A stretch of 64,000 nt of DNA. Origin: an uncultured Nitrospirales bacterium. GTDB lineage: Bacteria; Nitrospirota; Nitrospiria; Nitrospirales; UBA8639. This document shows, in pieces, positions 1 through 8,652 of the stretch (positions within the stretch are counted from its first letter, which is position 1; each line of letters starts with the position of its first letter). Location of the stretch: contig OY282373.1 in assembly GCA_958295805.1 (NCBI GenBank), positions 1,211,001-1,275,000 on the forward strand. The letters are read 5' to 3'. The translations under genes were made by a program, and so were the position numbers. The notes below the pieces were generated by a model, which was not told where the DNA came from, did not search any database, and was given only the letters and a program-made list of their open reading frames with translations.

Positions 1-369
1 TTCGTTCGACAATTCCAGTTGAGCAAAAAACGCCGAACCTTTGTCATGCAGTGCGGATTTCACGCCTATATGGAAAGTTGGGCCATTGCGGTTGATAATC
101 CGTACTACGTCCTGAGCGACGAGCACGGGCGATTTTCCATCAATGACATTCCACCGGGAACGTATGACCTTCGGGCGTGGCATCCAAGCATTAAGAGGGT
201 GGTCAAACGGGAAGTGACGATTCAACCGAAAAGAGCATTGACCGTCGATTTTCAGTTACCGTCTCCAGGAAGACGAAAGACTGTGCTCACGGTTCGGACT
301 CCTCCCCGATTCACCCCCGCTGCACTGGGTCGAGAATTTACGATCGATCCGATTCTTGAGCGTCAGTAA
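1..369 (+). CDS. carboxypeptidase regulatory-like domain protein, 3' part only
   Basis: The frame is open from the first base of the window to a TAA at 367-369, so this is the C-terminal 122 codons of a longer gene. The visible part carries a Cys-His patch (MQCGFHAYMESW) followed by a beta-sandwich segment (GRFSINDIPPGTYDLRAWHP) typical of carboxypeptidase-regulatory-like or cupredoxin-like secreted proteins. It closely parallels the C-terminal half of the complete protein at 5366-6160 (LQCDQHEFMQSWF, then GSFEIKDVPAGKHKVLGWHP), so the two are probably paralogues. A TTG at 19 could act as a start, but continuity upstream makes truncation by the window edge far more likely. Function is unknown; a periplasmic metal- or heme-related role is only a guess. 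Confidence 0.7.
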   Translation, partial: FVRQFQLSKKRRTFVMQCGFHAYMESWAIAVDNPYYVLSDEHGRFSINDIPPGTYDLRAWHPSIKRVVKREVTIQPKRALTVDFQLPSPGRRKTVLTVRTPPRFTPAALGREFTIDPILERQ

Positions 370-372
370 TGG

Positions 373-1005
373 ATGATCGTCTTGGTTCCTCGTCAATCTC
401 AATCAGAGTGGTTTCCGTTTCTTCTTTTGTTGTGTTCCGTCTTCTTCTTCAACCTGTCCGATGACAACGTTTCTGCCGCGGATCTGGAATTTTCAGCCCG
501 CCTCAAGTGGAGAACCGACGGGAAAACGTCACACGCCCAGTTGTTTGTCAAAGACGACCGGTATCGAGTGGAGCATCTTGGTGGCATCAAAACGGATGTG
601 GGTTACGCGACCGTCACCATCGTTCGGCTGGATAAACAGAAGGTGTGGTACGTCATTTCGAAACAACGGTTGGTCGTGGAGGTGCCTTTGACCTTGGATT
701 ACGTGCTGCCCCTTTCCGTGAACCTGGAGGGCGAGGTGTCAAGGACTCGGATCGGTGATGCGATGGTGGGGAACCAGGAGGCCACGTTGTTTGAAGTGGT
801 GGTGGTCCGGCACGATCGTCGAGAAACGTATTATGAGTGGGTCGATGAATCACGAGAATTGTTGCTCAAGTTAGTCAGTCAAGATCGAGATTGGTCGGTC
901 GAATATGATCGGGTTATTCAATCGAAACAGCCGGCGTACTTTTTTGAAACCCCATTAGGGTACCGGAAATTCGAAGCGACTGAAAAGCGGGTTGAGGAAG
1001 GGTAA
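373..1005 (+). CDS. secreted protein, LolA/DUF4412-like fold (hypothetical)
   Basis: A 210-residue protein with an N-terminal hydrophobic stretch (about residues 14-28) that reads as a Sec signal peptide. The mature part is rich in alternating polar/hydrophobic strands and contains 'KTSHAQLFVKDDRYRVE' and 'VWYVISKQRLVVEVPL', a pattern seen in LolA-like and DUF4412 periplasmic proteins. No catalytic motif is visible. It starts 3 bases after the stop of the preceding gene, and its own stop directly abuts the next GTG start, so the three genes look like one transcription unit. The family assignment is tentative; it could simply be an uncharacterised periplasmic binding protein. Confidence 0.6.
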   Translation: MIVLVPRQSQSEWFPFLLLLCSVFFFNLSDDNVSAADLEFSARLKWRTDGKTSHAQLFVKDDRYRVEHLGGIKTDVGYATVTIVRLDKQKVWYVISKQRLVVEVPLTLDYVLPLSVNLEGEVSRTRIGDAMVGNQEATLFEVVVVRHDRRETYYEWVDESRELLLKLVSQDRDWSVEYDRVIQSKQPAYFFETPLGYRKFEATEKRVEEG

Positions 1006-2370
1006 GTGTTCGTCAAGGTGTTGCAAAGGGGCGTGCTCTTGCTGAGCGTGGCCTGTTGCCTGGAGCCTCTCAGCGGTTTCTCGATGACCGTCGAGACATC
1101 CCGTGAGACAGTTCTCAATCTGGCCGAACACGCGTTCGACCGTGGTGATTTTTCCAAGACAATTGAGATGGTTGCTCCCCTCCTGACGGATGATTCTCAA
1201 TCTCTTCGATTTGCCCACCGGTTGCACATGCTTAGTTTGGTGCGGCTTGGAAAGACTTCTGAAGGGGTGGGTGCCTATGATCGATTCGTTAAGGCTGCGA
1301 ACGGGAGCGATGACGTGCTTCTTCGGGAATTGGCCATCCAAAGCATCCTGCCGTTCCGGTCAGATATGCGGGAGCAGGTGAGGGGAGCGGCGTATTCGGC
1401 GCTAAAAGAAGTGGCATCGGAGCAGGTTGTTCCCTATTTGCAAGATGGACTCGGCGACCGGTCAGGCATGATTCGGGTATTGGTGGCCGAGGGCGTGGGA
1501 AAATTCACGTCCGGGCGTCAGTCGAGTATGTTTCGGGGAGCCTTGAATGATACGGCAGGGTTAGTGAGGGTAACGGTCATCACGGCCTTTGGTCGAGGAG
1601 GCGATCCGGAAACGATCCCACTCCTTACCCCTTTTCTCAAGGATGAGCAAGAAATCGTGCAGGTTGCGGCCGCAGCGGCTTTATATCGACTGGGACAAAA
1701 GGAACGTTGGCACAGGGTAGAACGGGCGACTCATGTGACCGAGGGCTATGAGCGCGGATCGGCTTTGCGCATGATCGGTGAAATGGAAGACCCGCGCGGC
1801 TTGACGCTTCTCCTGCAAGGACTTCATGATAAGCAGCCGTCAATTCGAGCGGCGGCCGCGGTCTCGCTGGGTAAGCTCGGTCTTGCAGAAGGCGTTCCCC
1901 CGCTGATTGCTCTGCTGTCCGAACCCGTCCCCGCTGTTCGGAGCGTGGCAGCCGTGATATTGGGCAAGCTCAAGGCTGAGCAGGCAATCTCTTCCTTAAC
2001 CTTTTCCCTGCACGACACGAATCAAGGAGTCCGCGCAGCCGCTATTGCCGGCTTGCTGCAATTGGACAGTCCCTTTACCGTGGTGGCTGGAACCGTACGG
2101 GAATTACTTGGTCACCAAAACCCCGGCCTGCGATCATCCGTGGCGAAAGCGTTGGCCCATGGCCGTGCCCGTGACGTTGTGGGCACCTTACTCCTCGTTC
2201 TCAATGATCCCGTGCCCAAGCCGCGTATTTCAGCCGCACGGTCGCTTGGCCGAGTTGGTGGACGTGCGGTCATTCCTCATTTGAAACGTCTCATGAAAGA
2301 TCCGAACGAATCCGTACGAGCCACAGCCGCAGGGGCGATTGCCCGTATTTTGTCTCTGCCTGAAGCCTGA
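1006..2370 (+). CDS. HEAT-repeat (PBS lyase-like) protein, secreted
   Basis: A 454-residue protein starting at a GTG that directly follows the upstream stop codon. A short hydrophobic N-terminus (VLLLSVACCLEPLSG) suggests a signal peptide or lipoprotein-like leader. From about residue 120 onward it is built of roughly 30-residue alpha-helical repeats with the signature 'R..AA..LG.LG....IP.L...L.D....VR.AA', characteristic of HEAT/PBS-lyase-like repeats. An N-terminal section (about 30-110) resembles a TPR-like helical hairpin. Such proteins are scaffolds or assembly factors and no enzymatic residues are visible. It sits at the end of a tight three-gene run, which suggests a shared role with the two secreted proteins before it. 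Confidence 0.75.
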   Translation: MFVKVLQRGVLLLSVACCLEPLSGFSMTVETSRETVLNLAEHAFDRGDFSKTIEMVAPLLTDDSQSLRFAHRLHMLSLVRLGKTSEGVGAYDRFVKAANGSDDVLLRELAIQSILPFRSDMREQVRGAAYSALKEVASEQVVPYLQDGLGDRSGMIRVLVAEGVGKFTSGRQSSMFRGALNDTAGLVRVTVITAFGRGGDPETIPLLTPFLKDEQEIVQVAAAAALYRLGQKERWHRVERATHVTEGYERGSALRMIGEMEDPRGLTLLLQGLHDKQPSIRAAAAVSLGKLGLAEGVPPLIALLSEPVPAVRSVAAVILGKLKAEQAISSLTFSLHDTNQGVRAAAIAGLLQLDSPFTVVAGTVRELLGHQNPGLRSSVAKALAHGRARDVVGTLLLVLNDPVPKPRISAARSLGRVGGRAVIPHLKRLMKDPNESVRATAAGAIARILSLPEA

Positions 2371-2457
2371 ACCCTGATATGTGACCGGCCCACAACCAAT
2401 TTGGAGATCGAAGCACTGATCGAAAATCGAGTGTTCTCACCTGATCGTGATTGGGCT

Positions 2458-4395
2458 ATGACTTCGTTCCGTGCGTATCGTCTTCGCGTTCACCACGTCA
2501 TCCGTTGGCTCTTGTGCGTGTGGATTCTTGTTCTGTTTCCTCCTCCCGTTTTATCGATTGCTTCATCAACCATTCAATGGTTGGAATGGGGATCCCAGGC
2601 GTTTGATCGTGCTGAAGCCGAAGACAAGCTGATTTTGCTTGATCTGACGGCGGTGTGGTGTCATGCATGCCACGTGATGGATGAAACCACGTATGCCGAC
2701 CCTCTGGTGGTCAGGGTACTGAATTCCGAATTTATTCCCGTCAGAGTGGAAACCGATCAGCGCCCGGATATTGAGGCGCGGTATAGACATGGCGGGTGGC
2801 CAACCACGAGTATTTTGCTTCCTTCCGGAGAGATCCTCTTTCAAGCGAATGCCTTGCCTCCTGAAGCAATGATAGAAGCCTTACGCACGTCGGCTGCCTT
2901 TTATCGAGAAAACAAACGAGACGTGATTCAACGAGCCGCGAAGGTGTGGGAAAAGGTGGAAGGCGCCAGAAGGTCAAGGATGCCGCCTCGCGGGATCATT
3001 CACCCCGCGATGGAAACCCAGATTCTCAATGCCATGAAGGTGCAGTATGATCACGTGCATGGTGGATTTCGGGATGCCCCGAAATTTTTTGAACCCGAGG
3101 CCATTCACTTGGCCTTTGCGCATCATTTCTGGCATCACGATTCGGAATTTGAGCAAATGGCGTTGTTCACGCTGGATCAGCAATTGAAACTCTATGATCC
3201 AATCTGGGGTGGATTTTTCCGTTATGCGGAGGAAGCTGATTGGTCGAAACCGCACTATGAAAAAATGTTGCTCAATCAAGCGTCCAATCTGCTCAATTAT
3301 CTGGAGGCGTATCAACTCACGCAGCAGAGAAAATATCGCGAGGTCGTTGAAGGGACGATGCAGTATGTGATGCGGTTTCTCGCTGATCAAGAGCATGGAG
3401 GCTTTTACGCCAGTCAAAGTGCAGACGTTCAAAACGTCGTTGGTTCCAGTCCCTCGATTTCGGGGGACGCATTTTTTGCTTTGAATGAGGCAGAACGTCT
3501 GGCTATTGGCATCCCCTACGTTGACCGAACGATCTTTACCGACTGGAACGGATTAATGGCCGCAACGTATCTCAAGATTGCTCAAGCCATGGGACATTCC
3601 CAGGCTAGGGAGTTTGCCCTCAAAACTCTTCGGCGGCTGTATAAGGAACGTTACCAACCTGGACGTGGCTTGGCGCATTTGGTTCAGAAGGGGCACCCGC
3701 GAGAATTTGGGTTGCTTGCAGATCAGGTCTTTTTTGCCGGCGCCTTGATCGAAGCCTTTGTGACCACCGGTGTGTTTCGTTATCTGGAACAAGCAGAGGT
3801 CGTCATGGCTGATGCCGTCCACCTGCTTGAAGATACCCAGGGCGGAGGGTTCTTTGATCGTGTATCGCGGCGGTCGGCTTTGGGATTATTGAAGTTTCCG
3901 CATAAAGACCTTGAAGTGAATGCCGCACTGTCCATTGTCTTTTCCGACCTGTTTTACCTTACCGGGAAGCCGTTGTATCGGGAGAAAGCCCAAAACATTC
4001 TTCAATTTCTCGTGGGTCGGACCGGTCCTATGCCCATAGCCCAAATCGGTCGTGCAATCAATCGGTTTCTTCAATATCCCGTTCATCTTGTCGTCATAGG
4101 TGAAAAATCAAAAGTTGAGGCCCAATCCCTGTTTTTCCACAGCCTGGCGTTGTATGTTCCAGGTAAAATCGTTCGGTTTTTGGATCCCCGCGTCGATTCT
4201 CTTTCCATTGGTGAAGTCACCTTCCCCAAGGTGTCAGACCCGTTTGCGTACGTGTGTACCGAGAGATTATGCTCCAGCCCGATTGCACGGGCTGATGAGT
4301 TGCCAGATCGTTTCCAGGAAGTGTTCACGGCACTGACAGAGGTGCAGAAGCCCTTCTCGACGAGGAAAGGCATGTCCGCCTTGAATACTCCCTAA
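2458..4395 (+). CDS. thioredoxin-fold DUF255 protein (YyaL/SSP411-like)
   Basis: The N-terminal domain has the DUF255 thioredoxin-like sequence with a WCHACH active-site motif (around residue 70), followed by 'GGWPTTSILLPSGE', the cis-proline region. The rest resembles an alpha/alpha-barrel of the N-acylglucosamine-epimerase-like type ('DAPKFFEPEAIHLAF', 'TDWNGLMAATYLKIA'). This architecture matches the YyaL/SSP411 family; 645 residues is near the usual length. I prefer the ATG at 2458 over the TTG at 2401 because it gives a clean signal anchor (VIRWLLCVWILVLFPPPVLS). With that leader the protein would act outside the cytoplasm, unlike many family members. A role in periplasmic thiol chemistry, for example cytochrome maturation, is only an inference. 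Confidence 0.8.
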   Translation: MTSFRAYRLRVHHVIRWLLCVWILVLFPPPVLSIASSTIQWLEWGSQAFDRAEAEDKLILLDLTAVWCHACHVMDETTYADPLVVRVLNSEFIPVRVETDQRPDIEARYRHGGWPTTSILLPSGEILFQANALPPEAMIEALRTSAAFYRENKRDVIQRAAKVWEKVEGARRSRMPPRGIIHPAMETQILNAMKVQYDHVHGGFRDAPKFFEPEAIHLAFAHHFWHHDSEFEQMALFTLDQQLKLYDPIWGGFFRYAEEADWSKPHYEKMLLNQASNLLNYLEAYQLTQQRKYREVVEGTMQYVMRFLADQEHGGFYASQSADVQNVVGSSPSISGDAFFALNEAERLAIGIPYVDRTIFTDWNGLMAATYLKIAQAMGHSQAREFALKTLRRLYKERYQPGRGLAHLVQKGHPREFGLLADQVFFAGALIEAFVTTGVFRYLEQAEVVMADAVHLLEDTQGGGFFDRVSRRSALGLLKFPHKDLEVNAALSIVFSDLFYLTGKPLYREKAQNILQFLVGRTGPMPIAQIGRAINRFLQYPVHLVVIGEKSKVEAQSLFFHSLALYVPGKIVRFLDPRVDSLSIGEVTFPKVSDPFAYVCTERLCSSPIARADELPDRFQEVFTALTEVQKPFSTRKGMSALNTP

Positions 4396-4558
4396 TACAC
4401 GGTAACGCAAAACATAGGGTCAATGAAGCCGCTGAGAGAGGTTGAGTTCAGAAACCTGTGGCACTCCCAACCGAGAGGCGGGTCATGCAAAGTCCAATCC
4501 CCGGTCCACTTCCTCCTTATCAACCCTCCCGAGAGCCAAAGGTGGTGGATAGAAGGTA

Positions 4559-4768
4559 TCAGGGTAAAAAGGAACGTAAATATCGCAACCATGTTTTTCG
4601 TGAAAACGGGCGTAGACGTAAGGATTTCCGAAAGAACTGGCGGGCATACTTATGTTTTCGTTTCGATGAATAATATTTGCCCATATCGCTGAAAAGATAA
4701 GACCATTCATGCCGCAATGCTTTTTGTAATCGAAAACTTTGTTGACAAGATGGTGCGTGCTTTCTCAA
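4559..4768 (-). pseudogene. possible C-terminal remnant of a glycosyltransferase-like gene
   Basis: A 69-codon minus-strand frame ends in a stretch (KYARQFFRKSLRLRPFSRKTW, then a leucine-rich tail) that resembles the basic helical C-terminus of many family-2 glycosyltransferases. No catalytic domain precedes it and no ribosome-binding site was found. It may be a decayed gene end or chance. Confidence is low. Confidence 0.2.
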
Positions 4769-5202
4769 AAAGTAGGTCCGGCTGCCAGAGAAGGCAAGAT
4801 GAAGATGTGGCAGCGTGTAGATTATAGGTATATTTTTGTAAGTGTATAATTATAGGTGTGGCAGTAAGTTTTTCATAAAAGAGGGAAGAATTATATCTAT
4901 GAGTGTTTTCGAGTCAGAGAAAGTTTTTGCGATGAGGTAGTCTAGTTTATTGGACAGCCTGGTGACTTAGTCTTGATCTCGAAATCCCTGATGTGCTGGC
5001 CGAGCGTCTCCATCTCGATGGTTCGTATCGACTGTGGGACATATTTCACACCGCCGAAACCATCCGGCGTAGGTTTGTAGCCCATAGAGATGATTTGGCT
5101 TTCTCGGATAGAGCTGTTGCCAGGAGAATGGCTCCGATCTCTAGGCCACTGCCTCATCTCATACCGGTCCGAGAGCCAAAAGGGGTGGACCCATGCCCTG
5201 AC

Positions 5203-5231
5203 TTGACACCCCTTTGTCATGTTGCTATAAA
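5203..5231 (+). promoter_or_regulatory. sigma-70-type promoter of the gene at 5366
   Basis: TTGACA at 5203-5208 is separated by exactly 17 bases from TATAAA at 5226-5231. Only one base differs from the full consensus. It predicts a transcript start near 5238 and a leader of about 128 nt before the ATG at 5366. Confidence 0.65.
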
Positions 5232-5365
5232 CGGAAACCATTGTATTGAAGAAGATTTGAGGAATTTCTCGCCTGTAGCACGGATTTGAGTCGGCCAGGG
5301 AGCTAAAAGTCATCAGGGTTTTCCCCCGACTCTGACAAAAATTATTCTCAACCAGGAGGAATAGT

Positions 5366-6160
5366 ATGAGGAAGCGTCAGTCCCTAACTTTAGCTGTGTT
5401 ACTTGGTGGGTTGCTGCTTGCAATGCCACTGATTGTCCATGCAGGCGGAACCATCAAAGGCAAAGTCACGTATTCCGGCAAACCTATTCCGCCAAAAGAA
5501 TTTGCCTTCTCTAAGTTTCCCAATCCAGCCTTCTGCAAACAAAATCCCAGCCAAAAAGGCGATGATACCCGTTTGTTGAAAGAAGTCGAAGTCGATAAGG
5601 GTCAAGGACTCAAAAATGCCATCGTCTCCGTTCGCGGTATTAAGGATAAGGGGTTTAAGCAGACGCCTGAAGTGAAAGCCAAGTTGTGCGAGTTCTTGCC
5701 GTTTACCGGTGTGTTGGTCAATAAAGGAAACTTTATTGTAGAAAATACCGATGCGGATCCCAATGACCCCAAATCTAAAGAAGGCGTCTTACATAACCCC
5801 CATAGCTTTGACGTGCTCGGGGCGAAATCTTCAACCTTGTTCAACATCGGGTTGGCAAAAAAAGGTGACAAGCTTGATAAGAAAATCAAGATGCGGATGG
5901 CCAGGAAAGGTTCCGTTCTTCGATTGCAATGCGACCAACATGAATTTATGCAATCCTGGTTCCTGCCCGTGACCAATGGTCATTTCGGTGTGTCCGGAGC
6001 CGATGGATCTTTTGAAATCAAGGACGTGCCCGCGGGCAAACACAAAGTTTTGGGGTGGCATCCCGTCGCGGGGAACGTGACGATGGACGTGGACGTCAAA
6101 GATGGCGCGACCGTGGAAGTGAATTTCGACATCAAGAAGAAAAATAAGTTTAAACAGTAA
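5366..6160 (+). CDS. secreted carboxypeptidase regulatory-like / cupredoxin-like protein
   Basis: A 264-residue protein with a clear signal peptide (LTLAVLLGGLLLAMPLIVHA, cleaved near residue 26). An N-terminal beta domain (GTIKGKVTYSGKPIPPKEF) is followed by a central segment with scattered Cys and His. The C-terminal carboxypeptidase-regulatory-like sandwich (GSFEIKDVPAGKHKVLGWHP) is preceded by a Cys-x2-His-x2-Met patch (LQCDQHEFMQSW) that could bind a metal. A good ribosome-binding site (AGGAGG) lies before the ATG, a near-consensus promoter lies upstream and a terminator follows, so it is a stand-alone gene. It is a paralogue of the truncated gene at the window start. The strong promoter suggests high expression; function is unknown. 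Confidence 0.75.
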   Translation: MRKRQSLTLAVLLGGLLLAMPLIVHAGGTIKGKVTYSGKPIPPKEFAFSKFPNPAFCKQNPSQKGDDTRLLKEVEVDKGQGLKNAIVSVRGIKDKGFKQTPEVKAKLCEFLPFTGVLVNKGNFIVENTDADPNDPKSKEGVLHNPHSFDVLGAKSSTLFNIGLAKKGDKLDKKIKMRMARKGSVLRLQCDQHEFMQSWFLPVTNGHFGVSGADGSFEIKDVPAGKHKVLGWHPVAGNVTMDVDVKDGATVEVNFDIKKKNKFKQ

Positions 6161-6192
6161 CAGTTCTCTCATCCTTCCGGTTTTGACAAGTG

Positions 6193-6232
6193 AAAGGGTA
6201 GTCGCGGGTCTTCCGTTGCTGCCCTTTTTCTT
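6193..6232 (+). terminator. rho-independent terminator after the gene at 5366
   Basis: A 10-bp stem, 6193-6202 with 6218-6227 (two G-U pairs), is followed directly by TTCTTT at 6228-6233, in the 3' flank of the secreted protein gene. Confidence 0.6.
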
Positions 6233-6334
6233 TATCAGAAATTTCCTTTCTTTTTCTTGCGTTCGCCAGTTTGAGCCCGTTAAGATCACCCATTCAATTG
6301 GATTTCGATGAATCGTCAAGACGCATAAGGTTTT

Positions 6335-7327
6335 GTGGTGTCCCGGGAGTTGTCTCTCGCAGAAATATTTCAGATGGGGTATTACTGGGAGGCGAAAATT
6401 CTCCTGACGGCGACAAAACTTGACCTCTTTTCAGCCTTGGAGGGTCGTGCTGAGTCTGCCTCAGCCCTCGCCGCACGCTTACATCTCAATGAACGGGCAC
6501 TGAGTCTGTTGTTGCATGCGTTGGTGGCGATGCGAATCTTAACGAAACAGAATGGGAAATTTTTCAATACCGGCGTCGCCCAGAAACATCTGGCCAAAAC
6601 AAGTTCGGAGTACGTCGGACACCTTCTGATCCTTCATGATTCGGAGTGGAAGAATTGGGGGCAATTGGAAGAGACTCTGCAAACCGGGATTTCTCCCGTT
6701 CGTCAACACGTCTTTGAAACGAATCCCGACATGGGTGCCAACGTGTTGACGGTGTTGGATCGGATTGGTCGTGGCAGCGGCGTGAACCTCGCGAAGTCCC
6801 TTCGACTTGATGGGAGTGAACACGTGATTGACGTTGGCGGCGGGGCTGGGACGAACGCCATTGCATTTTGTCGGGAGTATCCTCATCTCCGCGCCACGGT
6901 GTTTGATCTCCCTCAAACCTTGCAGGTTACTGAACGGTATATTAAAGAAGCGGGGCTGGAAGACCGGATTACCTTAAAACCTGGGAATTTCAATACGGAT
7001 GCGTTGGGTGGCCCCTACGATCTGGCGGTCATGTCCGATATCCTCCATTACCAGGGACATCAAACGAACGCGGCGTTGGTTCGAAAGGTTTTTGCTCATT
7101 TAAAGAGCAATGGTCGGCTGGTTATGAAAGATCGTTTCTTGGATCCGAACAGGACCAGCCCCGCCTGGACTACGGCGTTCACCGTGCATATTCTGGTGAA
7201 TACCGAATGTGGTGATTGTTACACCACACAAGAGGCCATGGATTGGATGATTCAGGCAGGCTTTGAATCCGTTACGGAATTGGAGCCGCGAGCGATTGTT
7301 CAGGGCATGAAACCAGGAGCGATATAG
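6335..7327 (+). CDS. SAM-dependent O-methyltransferase-family protein
   Basis: A 330-residue protein with the two-part layout of the acetylserotonin/hydroxyneurosporene O-methyltransferase family. It has an N-terminal winged-helix dimerisation domain (about 10-90: 'LFSALEGRAESASALAARLHL') and a C-terminal Rossmann domain with SAM motif I (HVIDVGGGAGTNAIAF) and 'VMSDILHYQGH'. The start is one of two adjacent GTG codons (6335 or 6338) downstream of an AAGG. The stop at 7325-7327 abuts the ATG of the DUF420 gene, so it is probably co-transcribed with the oxidase-related genes. The substrate cannot be read from sequence; a quinone or tetrapyrrole precursor would suit the context, but that is inference. 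Confidence 0.8.
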   Translation: MVSRELSLAEIFQMGYYWEAKILLTATKLDLFSALEGRAESASALAARLHLNERALSLLLHALVAMRILTKQNGKFFNTGVAQKHLAKTSSEYVGHLLILHDSEWKNWGQLEETLQTGISPVRQHVFETNPDMGANVLTVLDRIGRGSGVNLAKSLRLDGSEHVIDVGGGAGTNAIAFCREYPHLRATVFDLPQTLQVTERYIKEAGLEDRITLKPGNFNTDALGGPYDLAVMSDILHYQGHQTNAALVRKVFAHLKSNGRLVMKDRFLDPNRTSPAWTTAFTVHILVNTECGDCYTTQEAMDWMIQAGFESVTELEPRAIVQGMKPGAI

Positions 7328-8044
7328 ATGACTGAATGGTTAAAGGAACCTGGTTTTGCCGGGACGCATGCCACGATGGGGGCGGATATCAGCCAGTTTA
7401 TGGCCACGTTGTTTACCGCACTGTTTGTTGTGGGGTGGGTCCAGGCTAAACGAGGCAAAGGGTCCGGTCATCACTGGTTAATGCTTGGCGGAATGATCGC
7501 CATGCTGGCCTTTTTTACGAGTTATTATTTATTTCGCCAACTGGGGGTGTTGGCTTTTGAAGGGAAAGAAGGGTTTGGCGGCTCCCAGGCTTTGTATGAT
7601 ACGGTGTTTGTTCCGCTGTTAACGTTTCACATTATTCTGGTCGTGATTGGATTGATCATGGCCGTTTATATGATTGTGTTGGGGTTTCGCTCTCAGACAT
7701 TTATCGATGGGCAACGCAAGTTAAAAGATGCGATTCTTCGAACCACCTGGAAAAAAATCGGGATCATCTTCGGTGGAGTCGGCACCGTCGTGATGATGGT
7801 GTTTGTCACCCGTGTGGCCTCTGCCGGATTTTCCGCGGGCAAACTCAGCGTTTATCTTGGGCTCCTGATTCTCATCGGCATCGTGTTTGGTATCGAGATC
7901 ACCATTCAACGCATTTGGCCGAATGCCGCCCGACGTCACCGCGTATTAGGACGGTTTACCGTGGCTGTGTATTGTGTTTTGTTCGTCACCGGAAGTATCA
8001 CTTATACCCTGCTTTACATTTTGTATCCTGGGAGAATTGGCTAG
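7328..8044 (+). CDS. DUF420 (CtaM-like) membrane protein
   Basis: A 238-residue polytopic membrane protein with about six hydrophobic segments. It shows the DUF420 hallmarks: an early 'GSGHHWLMLGGMIAMLAFFTS' helix, a mid-protein 'LLTFHIILVVIGL' helix, and a C-terminal 'RRHRVLGRFTVAVYCVLFVTG' segment. DUF420 includes CtaM/YozB, required for maturation of some heme-copper oxidases in Firmicutes. Its place just upstream of a bd-like oxidase that carries extra conserved histidines fits an oxidase assembly role. An extra hydrophobic region between the canonical helices makes it longer than the roughly 140-residue core family. It directly abuts the methyltransferase gene. Confidence 0.75.
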   Translation: MTEWLKEPGFAGTHATMGADISQFMATLFTALFVVGWVQAKRGKGSGHHWLMLGGMIAMLAFFTSYYLFRQLGVLAFEGKEGFGGSQALYDTVFVPLLTFHIILVVIGLIMAVYMIVLGFRSQTFIDGQRKLKDAILRTTWKKIGIIFGGVGTVVMMVFVTRVASAGFSAGKLSVYLGLLILIGIVFGIEITIQRIWPNAARRHRVLGRFTVAVYCVLFVTGSITYTLLYILYPGRIG

Positions 8045-8047
8045 ACC

Positions 8048-8530
8048 GTGATGCAATGTACATGCGGTTCAGATTTGCAAGGGGGAACCATTGAAGAATG
8101 GGATGACGTCCATTCCTTGCTCCATTACACGTGTCACCATTGTGAATGGACGATTGGAATCGAAATGGACAATCGCGAAGCGTCTTTCTTATTTGATTGT
8201 CCGACGTGGACCGACGAGGCTCGGCATTGTTTAGAACGTCTGCCGCCGTATGTTGAGCCTCTTGTGCGACAAGAAGTGGAAACCTATGCTGGTCAAAACG
8301 CGATCAAACTGATTTCAACCGGTTTGATGACGGAAGCCAGGAACCAGGGGACGGTGTTTTGGCGTCCTGATGCTGAAAGACGATTGGGTCGAATCCCGGA
8401 ACCGGTTCGCGCGATGGCACGTCGGGAATTGGAACGGACCGCTTTGGAACGAGAGATGCCAGAAGTTACGGTGGTCCTGATGGACGAAATAAAAGCCCGT
8501 TATTTTGGGATGGGTGCGCAAGCATCGTGA
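8048..8530 (+). CDS. small Cys-motif protein with two tandem PCP_red-like domains
   Basis: A 160-residue soluble protein. The N-terminus carries a zinc-ribbon-like Cys set (CTCGSDL near residues 4-10, CHHC near 33-36). Two similar segments of about 45 residues follow: 'WTDEARHCLERLPPYVEPLVRQEVETYA' and 'WRPDAERRLGRIPEPVRAMARRELERTA'. Both match the pattern of the PCP_red domain (the C-terminal domain of light-independent protochlorophyllide reductase subunit B). GTG 8048 or ATG 8051 can start it, 3 bases after the DUF420 stop. The organism shows no phototrophy genes here, so the domain probably acts in another redox or tetrapyrrole-related process. The domain assignment is by pattern and is moderately sure. 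Confidence 0.6.
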   Translation: MMQCTCGSDLQGGTIEEWDDVHSLLHYTCHHCEWTIGIEMDNREASFLFDCPTWTDEARHCLERLPPYVEPLVRQEVETYAGQNAIKLISTGLMTEARNQGTVFWRPDAERRLGRIPEPVRAMARRELERTALEREMPEVTVVLMDEIKARYFGMGAQAS

Positions 8531-8652
8531 TGCCGTCGTGCAAGTCGTGAATCGTCGATATTCGTGATGCTGTCTCTTCTGATGGCCCTTCCTTTCGTAC
8601 AGATTTCGGATCACACCGTTGAATGCGTGCAGGATGTTTCTTAGAGGTCACC

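Larger units (their letters stand above)
4396..5365. other. about 970-bp region without a convincing gene
   Basis: All open frames here are short, overlap each other on both strands and lack ribosome-binding sites. An A+T-rich patch lies near 4815-4900, with two copies of ATTATAGG. The last 160 bases hold the promoter of the gene at 5366. A minus-strand frame at 4559-4768 may be the remnant of a glycosyltransferase-like gene and is listed separately. Confidence 0.6.

Noticed and set aside
2974-3432. 152-codon minus-strand frame inside the DUF255 gene
   Set aside because: No motif; antisense to a well-supported coding region.
4942-5313. 123-codon minus-strand frame and its plus-strand counterpart at 4993-5289
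   Set aside because: No recognisable motif or ribosome-binding site; the region also carries the promoter for the 5366 gene.
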